Part shown: one piece after another, positions 1-9,900 of the stretch
Layout: each line of letters begins with the position of its first letter
How positions within the stretch are numbered: the first letter of the stretch is position 1
Assembly (NCBI RefSeq): GCF_030272615.1
Contig: NC_081408.1
Coordinates: 306,965,950 to 307,029,949, forward strand
Length of the DNA: 64,000 nucleotides
DNA from: Cryptomeria japonica
Taxonomy: Eukaryota; Streptophyta; Pinopsida; Cupressales; Cupressaceae
Reading direction: 5' to 3'
Notes under the pieces: model-generated
Told to the model about the DNA's origin: nothing
Database searches by the model: none
What the model saw: the letters and a program-made list of their open reading frames with translations, nothing else
Program-made: the position numbers and the translations under genes

Positions 1-1
1 G

Positions 2-280
2 AGCCAGGAGGAGTTGGCTCAGGAACACTCTTGGGTCACATCATTGGAGGAGACTGTGGCTAAGTATGTTCAGGTCCTGGAAGCCAGTGGGGAGGAGAAG
101 TCTGAGTTGGTGAGACTGGAGGTTAGCCTGGCAGAAAAAGATAAGGAGTTGCACAGACACGGTGAGGAGCTTCAGAAAGCTCGCAACAAAGTACTTGGGG
201 CGACCCATATGGTGAAGATGGCACGAGAGCGGGAACTTGCGGCCACCCAGTGCCTTCAGCAGCGGGCCGACACTTCTTAG
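2..280 (+). CDS. Partial coiled-coil ORF, C-terminal end only, unidentified
   Basis: The frame is open from the left edge of the window to a TAG at 278-280. It encodes about 92 residues rich in Glu, Lys, Leu and Gln with heptad-like spacing, so a coiled coil is likely. No domain, signal peptide or membrane segment is visible and I do not recognise the protein. It lies upstream of the first visible NOM1 exon but does not resemble NOM1. It could be the last exon of an unrelated gene, or the tail of a transposon-encoded protein, since this is a repeat-rich region. The open 5' end means the true start is outside the window. Confidence 0.3.
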   Translation, partial: SQEELAQEHSWVTSLEETVAKYVQVLEASGEEKSELVRLEVSLAEKDKELHRHGEELQKARNKVLGATHMVKMARERELAATQCLQQRADTS

Positions 281-3023
281 TCGTATGTACTTCTAGGGAC
301 GCCCTCTCATCCCTCTCCACATTAGTTCCAATTTTGCTTTCATTACGACTTCTTTTTTTGGGGGACTGATGTTAGGCGGCAATTACGAATAAAACTCTTA
401 AGTTATAGTTTATGTTATTTTTGTTATGTGTGGGGTTGGCTGTGCGGGTTCCCGTGTCAGTTATGACGGTTGGTACCTTGGCCAACCGCCAAGTAGTATA
501 TATTGCCATGTAAGGGAACCCTGACAATAGGAATGATGTACTAGTTTTTGGAAGCAATAAAGGAAACATCTTTTTGCCATATTGTTGTGACTGTTAATAT
601 TAATTTATGTTCTGAATATAATGAAGTTGCTGGTTATATGTTCTGCGTGTATTTCTTGTTTATTTTGTGAACTTGAATAACTCACTGTAGGGAGGAAACA
701 ACCTTTCTGTTGAGGCCACTTGCCAATTTCCTTTTGTCTTCGGCTACAGGCCTGTTCCATGGTTGATGTTTCATTGTTGCTACCAAACTGCTTCTTCTAT
801 CTGTCTTGTTGCAAGAGGGTGTTGCACAAATAATCAAACTTTAGGTCAACATTGGTAGATGTGATATTGAGTGTTTTTATGAAGTACTCATGTTTGTCAC
901 AAGTTCTTTAGCATAATTGCCACCATATTTTCTTCCATATTGCAACCAATAGTTGCCAACTAATTGCAAATGTCCTTGATCTTCATTAAATGTTGTTGCT
1001 AGGACATCTCATCCATCATGATGGAGAAAGGCATATTTTCCAAGAAGGCTTTGCCTTTATGTTACATCTCGGGCAGATCTTACAGGTGCTTCCAAATCTC
1101 CACAAAGGTTTTTCTTGATGGAACCTCTGAAAGCATTTTATATGTTATGGATAATTTAATGAGCATAATGACTTTGTGATTATGCTAATCAAACTTGTAT
1201 TGGTCTTTACTTGCAAATGTTGGCTGAGTTTCAATACCAAGGATGATTTTATCGAGGCATTTGTACTTGAAGATTGTGAGCATGCATTGTTTCCAAGTGT
1301 TTTATTGTTAGTGAAGCATTGGCTGTCTTCCAACTTGATGTTGGGTAATGAAGTCATCCCTCTTGCAATACAAAATCATGAAAAATGAAGAAACAAGCTA
1401 CTATTAGACTTGTAGGTCAAATTTGAGTCAACACCACAAGCATTATTTATAAAAAATCATCAAAAAATCTAGTAGGGCAACAAAAACTACAATTCTACTA
1501 AAAAATTGTAAAAAGCATAGAAAAACAATTTTGGAAAGTTTTGGCCACCCACGTTTTTGGAAAAAAATGTTAAAAAATGAATAAAACCCTAGAAACCTTA
1601 GGTACCTTTGTTGGTCATGATTTTGTTAAAAATTTGCTGAGAAGTAGTTGAAAAATTGTTAAAAAATCGATATTGAAATCATACGTGTTGCCATTCAAGT
1701 GCAAAAAAATCACAATTTGTTAAGAAAACGCCGATGTGACTTTTGCAGATTAGCAAAACTCTTGTTGCATGCAAAATAGCAAAAAATGTGCCCTAGCCGT
1801 GCGATTTCAAAAACCTGCCAGTCGCTAGATGTTAGCCAATTATTTGGTTAAAAAATCATGTATGAAACATTATTGAAAAATGGAAAATGGCTGTGGAGAA
1901 TATGGAAACCTTTGGCAAGATTTCTAGATAAAAATCTGGTTAAAAAAAATGACATGATTTTGACCTTGGAAAACATGCAATTTTGGAGAGAACACACAAT
2001 TTTGAGTAGAAAAAATTCCATGATTTCTAGGGAAAGAACCCACGGCTTTTTTTTTACATCTGCTAAAAATGCAAAAATTTACCTATGAATTTGTTGAAAA
2101 TATCACCAGAAGCCCTTGTACGAATCCGTATAGCTTTGTTTGGCATGTTCTTCTGTGTCACGCATGTACAATTCATCACCATGATAGTTCATAGAATGCA
2201 TGTGCTCATTGATGCCAAGATTTCACTTAGGCTTTGATACCATATAATGGAAATAACATGGAGAATGATTACCAAGATATACGATATTTATTGAGGAGCG
2301 TAAGTCTCTTTAAACAAGAGTTACAAAAGATCTATTCGTAAAGGATAAGGTTGACAACTAAGAAATCAAAGAATAAGAATAACAACTAAAAGAATATTAT
2401 TGAAGTCTATCCTAAGTTCCAATGTTACAAGAATCGGACTCCACAAAGACTCGACACATCAAGAAACCCAAGAAATTCAGAGATTTTTAAGGATTTAAAA
2501 CTTGTTTCATGCACCCTTTAATAAATGAACCTTAAAGACACAATAACATCATCAAATATAAGCTAATTTGATCACATACACAATTATACATTGATCACAT
2601 TAGCATAACTATAAACACATATTTTAGCCGAAGGAACACATTTAGATATATAAATATTGTCAAATGTATAGAAAACTCATGGAATATGAAATCCATGGCA
2701 TCAAAGCACATACCAAAACTAAATATAATTCTATGGCTTAGAGGAGGTTGCATTACTCATCCCCACATTACAGCAAGTCATGCGTTGGTGTCAAAGATAG
2801 GTCCTAGATGATGATGTAGACATGATATTTGCTTTGTCTTAATGATTGGTTTGTATATTCAAGTGAGGAATCTATTATTAATTTTTTTGAAAGCCTTCAA
2901 GATTGCATGTTTTGTTGACAAGCTTATTAACAAAGAACAGTGGTTAAGTAAAAGATAAATGGTTATGTTCTATTTTGACTTTAGCTAGGATAGTAATAGA
3001 TTAGATTCTTCTATGAGTTGGCT

Positions 3024-3175
3024 ATGCAAGGTGTGATACATTTTGCATTATGAAAATGGCATTTCTTGCCAACTACGACTTAACTTGTATTCAATGGCAA
3101 TGCAAGGTGTGATACATTTTGCATTATGAAAATTGCATTTCTTGCCAACTATGACTTAACTTGTATTCAATGGTA
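3024..3175 (+). repeat. 76-bp tandem duplication, two copies
   Basis: Copy 1 is 3024-3099 and copy 2 is 3100-3175. They differ at only a few positions (for example ATGG/ATTG and CTACG/CTATG). It lies in non-coding DNA and most likely arose by a local slippage or unequal-exchange event. Confidence 0.9.
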
Positions 3176-3339
3176 CAAGGACTGTAGCATGCCAACTTTG
3201 CCTATGGCACTCTTTGTATACTAAAGAAATTGTTCAATGTATGAAGCAAGATAATTCTTGATTGTGGCTTTGCTTGTGAATATGTAGAGATTTGCAACAA
3301 GGGATATGTTATTTTAAGATTTTTATAACACTAAAATGG

Positions 3340-3435
3340 GGTTGAGGGGTAGCACCTCTTGTGGGGGTCTGGGGGCAGCGCCCCCAACAAATTTGAAGGG
3401 CAATGCCCCTCATGGGGTTGAGGGGCAACGCCCTT
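3340..3435 (+). repeat. G/C-rich patch with alternating GGGG and CCCC runs
   Basis: Repeated near-copies of GGGGCAACGCCC and GGGGGCAGCGCCCCC occur within about 100 bp. Each is a short inverted repeat able to fold as a small hairpin. The patch stands out from the A/T-rich surroundings. A similar phrase (GGGGGCGCTGCCTCC) occurs near 58.51 kb, which suggests a dispersed repeat family rather than a gene. Confidence 0.5.
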
Positions 3436-5270
3436 GGCGCATTCCTGGTCTTGATACAGGATGGGGTTGAGGAGGCAGAGCTGCTGCCACCAAGCCCAAA
3501 TGAAGACCTTCAAAACCACACAAACCATGGCGCATACCATTTTCATACTTAAAAAAAATCCTAGATGGGCATGTCATAAATCAAAGAAGCATTAGAATTT
3601 TGTAAGTATTTTAAAAGAAAAAATGAAAATGTCTGTCTTAGACCCATCCTTGCTGAGTCTTGGTGAGTCTGGGAAAGAATCGGAGGACTCAAAGGCCCAG
3701 TCTCCCAGACTCAGCCAGCCTAGCTCGCCTTGGACTCACCGAGTCTTGGCGAGTCTCATTTCTATGATCCTAATGACTTAATTGACCATTATAAACTAAT
3801 ATTACAATATTACTTTAATAATAGTGCAGGATGCCTTTGGTCTTTGAGCTGAATGATCACATTTTGTGGTTTGCTAAATAACATAGAGAATGATTACCAA
3901 GATATATAAAAGTTTTATTGTATCCTTTATAAAACAAATGTTTTTATATAAAAGTTTAAGAACATACCAAGCTATGCCTGATAACCTACAAGTATGAGTC
4001 AAGTCGTAGAAAATCAAAATCTGTCATTTGAGTAGAAACTAAAATGGGACTTGGTTAACTTGTATAGTTTAGAATCCAAAACAAGATTATTTATGGTTAC
4101 CAAATGGGACCCATTTCTAGAATGATGGTGCTTCCACCAAGCCTTTGCTAGTCCTAGAGATAAGTTGGACCATTGATTCTAATTTCTGTTGACATTGTTG
4201 AGTGTTTGATCATGGTTTCACTTGCCCATCTCTTAAAATAAGATTTAAACTCATTTTAGTGCTGCAAGAGGTTTGAACTGCTTTCCTTTTGGATTCTGAG
4301 AATGGCAAAACGTTTTTCATATTTTCCGGATGGCTATTGAAATCATATATAAAAGTTAGTATGAATTTTTAAAACACAAATAAATTAAAAATACCTAAAA
4401 AGGACTTAAAGACTAAAAAACTGAAATTTCAAAAATCTAAACATTTAAATATATTTCCCAAAAATATAATAATTAGCACAAAGTATACAGCTCTTGAAAA
4501 TTCTGACCGCTAGTCCACCATCTAGCTTGGTATTGTTCAATAGAATAGGCAATGGGGATACATCCTTGGGGAACACTGATTTATGGATTGATTTGGCAGA
4601 GCTAGTTTGCTATTGCTAAACTGTTTATTTGCTAGCATTAGGGTAGAATTTCTTTCCTAATCTTTTCTATCTTGGTTTGAGCTTTTGTTGAGAATTGAGA
4701 TTTATAAGTATTTACCCTAACCTATTGCACTTCTAAATTCTTCCGCTATTTTGGTTTTGTGTAAACTTTAAATTTGATATTGGATGGTGCCTTCGGTAGT
4801 GGATGTTTTGATAGTAGCTTGATTTATTCGGGCTCAACAACACAATTAGGAAAAGTGTTTCAGGGTGTTTAGTGAAGCTTAATGTCTTAAAAACCATAAT
4901 GATAGACTTTAATTTAAGAAGCTTTAGATTCTTTTGGTTAAATGGTAAATTTGACTGTGTATTCTGGCATTCCTATTCTGTCCAGTCATCAAGAAAAGGT
5001 TCTCAGTGTTGTGCTAGGATGATAGCAAGCTTTTTCAAGAGGTGCACGCTTATTATATAGGGTATAACTGATAAAAAAGATTCTTTTCTGTGATCAGCAT
5101 TGCTGTCACCTACATGCTTGTCTGTGCACGCTTGAATATAAGCATATTCTGTTATGAGGGAGTCTGAGGACATATTTTCCAGAAGTTTTTGTTAAGTCAA
5201 TAATCTTATGATGTTATTTTTATGTCTCTAAAAGTGCTCATGGATCTTTGTCTTTGGTGGTTGTTGACAG

Positions 5271-5353
5271 TGACTTAATTTATGACCTCCTTGATTCGTT
5301 GAGCAAACGCTTGGAAGAATTGGATGTCTCTGTGATATTGACAATCTTGCAAT
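5271..5353 (+). CDS. NOM1: NOM1/SGD1-like nucleolar MIF4G protein, exon (late MIF4G domain)
   Basis: The exon encodes DLIYDLLDSLSKRLEELDVS followed by VILTILQ, which matches the end of the MIF4G repeat of NOM1/SGD1, a nucleolar protein needed for 18S rRNA maturation and small-subunit assembly (family knowledge). The acceptor is TTGTTGACAG at 5261-5270 and the exon begins with the third base of a codon. The donor is AAT|GTATGC after 5353. The last base joins GC of the next exon to make the first Cys of the conserved QCCGM-like segment. Earlier exons, with the N-terminus and first half of MIF4G, are not in the window. The symbol follows the human orthologue name; the identification rests on remembered family sequence. 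Confidence 0.85.
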
Positions 5354-5482
5354 GTATGCATTTTCTTTGACTGGTGTTTTGTTTTATATTTTATATTTTT
5401 ACATATAGTAAGATGTCATGCCACCAAAAGCTTATTGTAGTATGCTGAATGCCATAATAAATTTTGTGTATGACCTGAGCAG

Positions 5483-5619
5483 GCTGTGGCATGTGCTTAA
5501 GAAGTGATGATCCAGCTGCAATGAAAGATTTCATTTTTGGTATTCAACAACATGTCCATGAGTTGAAAGCTCTAGCTTCAGGCACGCAAGATAGAAATCC
5601 TATAGTCAATGGCAAAAGG
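5483..5619 (+). CDS. NOM1: NOM1/SGD1-like nucleolar MIF4G protein, exon (end of MIF4G)
   Basis: After the acceptor TGACCTGAGCAG this 137-bp exon supplies the last two bases of a split Cys codon and then 45 codons. It encodes GMCLRSDDPAAMKDFIFGIQ and a following basic stretch ending NGKR. The 'G(M/F)xxRxDDP' segment is characteristic of the C-terminal helix pair of the NOM1 MIF4G domain. The donor is AGG|GTATTG at 5620. The upstream intron is 129 bp and the downstream intron 102 bp, so these three left-hand exons form a compact cluster. No stop or frameshift is present. Confidence 0.85.
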
Positions 5620-5721
5620 GTATTGTAATGATGTGACATGGCAAAACACTTGAAGCTATATAGTTGTTGGAGAAGGAAGTCAATTAGTCTCAAGCTAATT
5701 TCTTTGGCCTCTTATTGGCAG

Positions 5722-5823
5722 ATGGAATATATGCTGGAAACTATTTGTGATATAAAAAATAACAAGAAGCGGCCAAAAGAGGAGTCCTCGCCTCATGCTC
5801 GTCTGAAAAAATGGTTACAAAAG
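5722..5823 (+). CDS. NOM1: NOM1/SGD1-like nucleolar MIF4G protein, exon (linker)
   Basis: This phase-0 exon of 34 codons encodes MEYMLETICDIKNNKKRPKE and ends LKKWLQK. 'R(M/F)MLETxxxxKNN' is the signature just after the NOM1 MIF4G domain. The acceptor is TCTTATTGGCAG. The donor is AAG|GTTCTT, which has T at +3 and C at +4 and is the weakest donor seen in this gene. It opens the 45,672-bp intron. The residues on either side of that intron (WLQK, then LRVDDVQLR) are contiguous in plant homologues, so no exon is missing between them. Confidence 0.85.
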
Positions 5824-6199
5824 GTTCTTCAATTTAGGGAACTAAATCTGTCGTCATTCTACTATAAAACATTTTTGTATTGGAATCTGTATTATGGAAG
5901 TATTGTTTTGGCACAAAGGATTCAAGCATGTATCATTTGTTTCTGTTAAATATCTATATAGAAATGCTAATTACTAGGCTTTTTACATTCTAACACAGGC
6001 AAGTTTTCCATAGAATTATGATTATGGTTAATAGCTGGAGTTGCTGGTTTGGTTATGGCAGTTCACATTTTTTTACTCAGGTTCTTACATATAATTTTGC
6101 TAGAAGAAGCAGAGATTTGGAACAAGAATTAGGAAAGAGTGAAGACCATGAAGGAATAATTTTTCTAGATTCTGTTTTTAAACACTTCATTCAAAGTTT

Positions 6200-6640
6200 C
6201 AGATGAAATACAAGATATAATCATTGAAGGTAAGCTTATTGGTTCGGCTATCTTGGAACTAGAACAAAATGTGGTGATAGCCAAATTCATTGGAATCCGG
6301 CCAAGTATGGATAAAATTAAAACTGGATGGGCTTGAAATGGTACACCTGTCCATGCTGATGTATCCAGTTCCTACCGAAAGGGTTTTAATAGATCATTTT
6401 CCAATGAGAGGAAGATACAGATAGGATTATGAGGGGAGGTCCATGGTTCATGGGAAATGCTGGATTATATTTGAAGAAGTAGATAACAGGTTTCGATCCC
6501 TTGACATAAACCCTTTCTAGGCTCCAGTTCAGGTAAGATTGTATAATTTACCACTGGAATTCTGTAGTGAAGATATTTTCAAAATGATTGGGGATTTTCG
6601 TATAGTGCACCCTAGGATTTCTCCTATTAAACCTTTTAAT
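6200..6640 (+). pseudogene. LINE ORF1 (DUF4283-type) remnant
   Basis: Translated with stops and frame slips, this interval reads as a LINE/retroelement ORF1 N-terminal domain. Visible pieces include GGPWFMGNAGLYLKK, FDPLDINPF and VRLYNLPLEFCSEDIFKMIG. The pattern 'GPW...P...VW(V)RLxxLPLEFW' is typical of DUF4283 in plant L1 ORF1 proteins. Several in-frame stops show it is dead. It is on the + strand, opposite to the large LINE at 13-51 kb, so it is a separate insertion. No flanking repeat was identified. Confidence 0.6.
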
Positions 6641-6685
6641 TAGTAATCTATTGAAATTGTTATATCAGCTGATGGAGCTGTGGCC

Positions 6686-6900
6686 TTAAGTGATCAGTCC
6701 ATGATACCACCATTCATATACAATATCCTCAAGATGCAATGTAGCAAAATTTATGGCCTCATCCTGAATCATGGGTCTAAGAGATAGGTATGTGTCCAAC
6801 TTCTGTACAAATGCATATGCTATGCATTTGCTAGATCCATAGAAGGTGGGGAGTGTCAACATTTCTTGAACATGTTTCATATCTCTTGGGATAGATGATA
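6686..6900 (-). pseudogene. Retrotransposon gag fragment
   Basis: The - strand encodes about 64 residues including FYGSSKCIAYAFVQKLDTYL and ATLHLEDIVYEWWYHGLIT. The arrangement 'F.GS......F...L..Y......EA..FA..HL...A..WW..' matches the core of plant Ty3/gypsy-type gag capsid proteins. It is a short isolated fragment ending at a stop at 6686. No LTR or pol sequence belongs to it, so it is a remnant. Confidence 0.55.
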
Positions 6901-7147
6901 ACCTTGGTTCAAGCCTAAGGTTGGTTCAAGTTATAAAGTTGTTTAGAGACATTTTAGCTTGGATCTCCTTTGGGAAAAATTGTTACTCTACATAACATGC
7001 TATAATGTCATCTACAATTGGGATTTGAACTTTAGAGCTAGGGACCTTTTTATGCACCTCACGGTCTCTTGAGTGTTGTTAGGAGTGGCTGTATGATTGT
7101 TAGCTTCTAAATCGCTTCCTTCAAAATTGTGCTTCCTAGGCATGTTC

Positions 7148-7586
7148 TGTTGTTGTGTGGCTAGGTTGGATCCCTTCTAGGGCCGACCTAGTGCACAAAA
7201 TGCCGGGTGGCCTATCGGCCTTGGCATCTTGATATCTCAGTTGTATGAGTCTAATTTGGGGTAGGCCTTATTTGGGTGAACCACTTGTGTGTAACTTGTG
7301 ATTAAGTTAAATGTAACTTGCAACTAAGGGAGACTCATATGTAACTTGTAACATATAGATCTGACCCTATCCTTGGCACCAAAAGTATATGGCCGAATTG
7401 AGATCTATTAGGAGGTATTGATTCATATATATGCAAGGTCATGATTGCATCAATAGCAATGAATTCAAGAACTTGAAGATCATGTAGTGTGCTCAGGGGT
7501 GATGATAAGAGCTTATCGTCTATGGTTGGGAAGGCAACAGATTTGATGTTTGCCTATGGTTAACGAGCACTACCATAAAATCAACA
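7148..7586 (+). repeat. 5' LTR of the 2.37-kb element
   Basis: The LTR starts TGTTG and ends CAACA. Near its start is a short imperfect inverted repeat around CTAGGTTGG and CCGACCTAG. The phrase ATTCATATATATGCAAGG supplies a TATA-like box. It matches 9075-9514 nearly throughout and is related to the solo LTR at 35255-36034. Confidence 0.92.
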
Positions 7587-7600
7587 TGGTATCAGAGTGG
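7587..7600 (+). promoter_or_regulatory. Primer-binding site (initiator tRNA-Met type)
   Basis: TGGTATCAGAG immediately follows the CAACA end of the 5' LTR, the expected place for minus-strand priming. Confidence 0.9.
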
Positions 7601-7725
7601 GTTCCTTCTATAGAGCCTAACCGCTTGAAGGTAGATCCCGTGCTTTTGTGAGGGATCTGAAAACGGAGTTTCATAGTTTGGATTATGTGTATGTCTGACA
7701 CGCTTTTTGTGGTTACTGGGGTGGT

Positions 7726-8082
7726 GTGCGCTCTGGGAGTACAAAATTGTCGTCTGAAATTTTGACCCCAAGGCTTTTGCTCGGGTTGGAAACTACCATG
7801 GAAGATTTGGTTGTTGATAAGATCTTTAACGATGGCGTGGGCCTCGTTCCGTCGGAGCGTGCTGTTAAACTTTATGATGCATTGCACATGTATTTGTCCC
7901 GAGCGGGGATCGATGGCGTGAAGGTCGACGTTATTCATATTTTGGAGTTGTTGAGCGAGGGCCTTGGTGGGCGGGTGGAACTGGCTAAGGGTTATTTTAA
8001 TGGGCTGAGCGAGTCCGTGAGGAAGTACTTCAAGGGAAATGGAGTGATTGCATTGCAACGACTTTGTGTATCTGGGCACTAA
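7726..8082 (+). CDS. Internal ORF of the 2.37-kb LTR element, unknown product
   Basis: This is a 118-codon ORF with the ATG at 7726 and a stop at 8080-8082, beginning 140 bp after the 5' LTR. The product is acidic with helical stretches (for example MEDLVVDKIFNDGVGLVPSE). It is not recognisable as protease, RT, RNase H or integrase. By position it could be a degenerate gag start or a residue of captured sequence. It ends before the tandem-repeat block. The opposite strand also has a long open frame here, which lowers confidence that either is translated. Confidence 0.4.
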   Translation: MRSGSTKLSSEILTPRLLLGLETTMEDLVVDKIFNDGVGLVPSERAVKLYDALHMYLSRAGIDGVKVDVIHILELLSEGLGGRVELAKGYFNGLSESVRKYFKGNGVIALQRLCVSGH

Positions 8083-8224
8083 GTAAATCACCGTCGACCG
8101 TGTTGGACGAATCAGAGATTGCATTCAAGGAAGATTGCTTGCATTTCTTCGTAGAGGAAGAATCAACATTCAAGGGATGTTTGACATATCGTCAGAAGTA
8201 ACCTTGGACGAAGAGGTCAGAAGA

Positions 8225-8950
8225 TTGATTTCAGCTTTAGAGGGAGCTTGAGGAAGCCTAACATTTCAGCTTCAGAGGGAGCTTGAGGAAGCCTAACATT
8301 TCAGCTTCAGAGGGAGCTTGACATTTCAGCTTCAGAGAGAGCTTGACATTTCAGCTTCAGAGGGAGCCATGTCATCAAGAAAATTTCGTTAACGAGTTCT
8401 TCTTTGCGAGGGAGAAGTTCAAGGTGCGATCCCTTGTTAATGAGTTCTTCTCTGTGAGGGAGAAGTTCGAGGTGCAATCCCTTGTTAATGAGTTCTTCTC
8501 TGTGAGGGAAAAGTTCAAGGTGCACATTCTCCTCTGCGAGAGAAGTTTGAGGTGAAAGGCCTCGTTCCACCCTCTGCAAGTAGGCATGGTGGAGATGCAT
8601 TCTTCTTTGGGAGAAGTTTGAGGTTAGAGCCCTCGTTCCACCCTCTGCGAGTAGGCATGGTGGTAGTGCACCCTTCTCTGAGAGAAGGTTGAGGTGAAAG
8701 CCCTCGTTCCACCCTCTGCGAGTAGGTATGGTGGAGATGCATTCTTCTCTGGGAGAAGTCTGAGGTTAGAGCCCTCGTTCCACCCTCTGTGAGTAGGCTT
8801 GGTCGAGATGCATTCTTCTCTGGGAGAAGTTTGAGGTTAGAGCCCTTGTTCCACCCTCTGCGATTAGGCATGGTGGAGCCACCCTCTGCGAGTAGGCATG
8901 GTGAGCCCACCCTATGTGAGTAGGTATGGTGGGTATCATGGAAGAAATTC
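8225..8950 (+). repeat. Three successive tandem-repeat blocks inside the LTR element
   Basis: The first block (about 8225-8380) repeats TTCAGCTTCAGAGGGAGCTT with variable spacers. The second (about 8388-8525) repeats GAGTTCTTCTCTGTGAGGG about three times, each followed by AGAAGTTCRAGGTGC. The third (about 8560-8935) repeats GTTCCACCCTCTGCGAGTAG plus a GGCATGGTGGAGATGC segment about five times, with a period near 73 bp, then decays to shorter copies. It fills the place where pol genes would sit in an autonomous element. Confidence 0.85.
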
Positions 8951-9065
8951 CATGATGAGCTTGTTCACCCTCTGGGAGTAGCTATGGTGAATGTATTATT
9001 CATGGGAGTAGACATGGTGTTAGTCACTATGTGACTTGGTTATTCAGAAGGAATCCTCCCTAGCT

Positions 9066-9074
9066 AAGGGGGAG
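9066..9074 (+). promoter_or_regulatory. Polypurine tract
   Basis: AAGGGGGAG lies directly before the TGTTG start of the 3' LTR at 9075, the expected plus-strand primer position. Confidence 0.85.
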
Positions 9075-9514
9075 TGTTGTTGTGTAGCTAGGTCAGATCC
9101 CTTCTAGGGCCGACCTAGTGCACAAAATGCCAAGTGGCCTGTCGGCCTTGGCATTTGGATATCTCAGTTGTATGAGTCTAATTTGGGGCAAGCCCTATTT
9201 ATGGCGAACCACTTGTGTGTAACTTGTGATTAAGTTAAATGCAACTTGCAACTAAGGGAGACTCATATGTAACTTGTAATATATAGATTTGACCCTATCC
9301 TTGGCGCCAAAAGTATATGGCCGACTTGAGATCTATTAGGAGGTATTGATTCATATATATGCAAGGTCATGATTGCATCAATAGCAATGAATTCAATAAC
9401 TTGAAGATCATGTAGTGTGCTCAGGGGTGACAATAAGAGCTTATCATCTATGGTTGGGAAGGCAACAGATCTGATGTTTACCTGTGGTTAATGAGCACTA
9501 CCATAAAATCAACA
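9075..9514 (+). repeat. 3' LTR of the 2.37-kb element
   Basis: This LTR is nearly identical in layout to 7148-7586. It ends AAATCAACA and is followed by CGTTC, the mismatched partner of TGTTC before the 5' LTR. Confidence 0.92.
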
Positions 9515-9900
9515 CGTTCATGTTATTGTCCATTTTGTGAAGCATTTGTGCCAACATATCCAACATAATATCAATTTTTTCCTTTTTTGCCATAACACTG
9601 TGTTATAGGGTAGTACCTATGGAAGAGTTTCACCTTTTGGAATCCTTGAAGGATGTTTTTGCTTTTCGATTTCTCTCAAATGATAGCTACTTGCTCTCTC
9701 ATTGGAATGCATAAAAGTTTAGCAAGTAGTCAACTAAATTTGCAAAGAAAATCTGTTCGCAGGAACACTAGATCTAATACCATTATAATGCCCCCCACAA
9801 GTATTTACGCAAACATTTTGGGTATTTAAATTTTTGGCCTACCTGTTTAAGTAGAACCTTCAAATAACTCTAGATTAAATTGAGAAGTGCTAGAACATTT

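Larger units (their letters stand above)
281..5270. other. Non-coding stretch upstream of the first visible NOM1 exon
   Basis: About 5 kb of A/T-rich sequence with no supportable gene. At least its right-hand part must be the intron before the exon at 5271, because that exon starts mid-codon after an AG acceptor. It holds a tandem duplication (3024-3175), a G/C-rich repeat patch (about 3340-3435) and two similar stretches (about 2255-2285 and 3890-3920) that share 'GAATGATTACCAAGATATA'. The sequence ATGGTATCAAAGCC on the - strand (2232-2245) resembles a primer-binding site of a copia element, so an old - strand LTR element may have stood here. Short ORFs in this interval look random. Confidence 0.5.
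7148..9514 (+). mobile_element. Non-autonomous LTR retrotransposon, 2.37 kb, nearly complete
   Basis: Two direct LTRs flank a short internal region: 7148-7586 (439 bp) and 9075-9514 (440 bp). Both start TGTTGTTGTGT and end AAATCAACA. The flanking 5-mers are TGTTC (7143-7147) and CGTTC (9515-9519), a TSD with one mismatch. Next to the 5' LTR is TGGTATCAGAG (7587-), the usual plant primer-binding site complementary to initiator tRNA-Met. Next to the 3' LTR is the polypurine tract AAGGGGGAG (9066-9074). The interior of about 1.5 kb has no reverse transcriptase, integrase or protease. It carries one short ORF and a block of tandem repeats. The primer site and lengths suggest a copia-driven non-autonomous family. 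The LTRs differ by scattered substitutions, so the insertion is not recent. Confidence 0.93.

Noticed and set aside
5638-5949. 103-codon frame overlapping a NOM1 exon
   Set aside because: It reads through introns. Only 5722-5823 of it is the true exon, supported by splice sites and family sequence.
7570-8124. 184-codon open frame on the - strand across the 2.37-kb LTR element
   Set aside because: It overlaps the LTR, primer-binding site and the + strand ORF, and has no recognisable motif. It is most likely a mirror-frame artefact.
8307-8910. Overlapping open frames on both strands with repeated amino-acid phrases
   Set aside because: They are translations of the tandem repeat blocks. Repeats without stops stay open in several frames.
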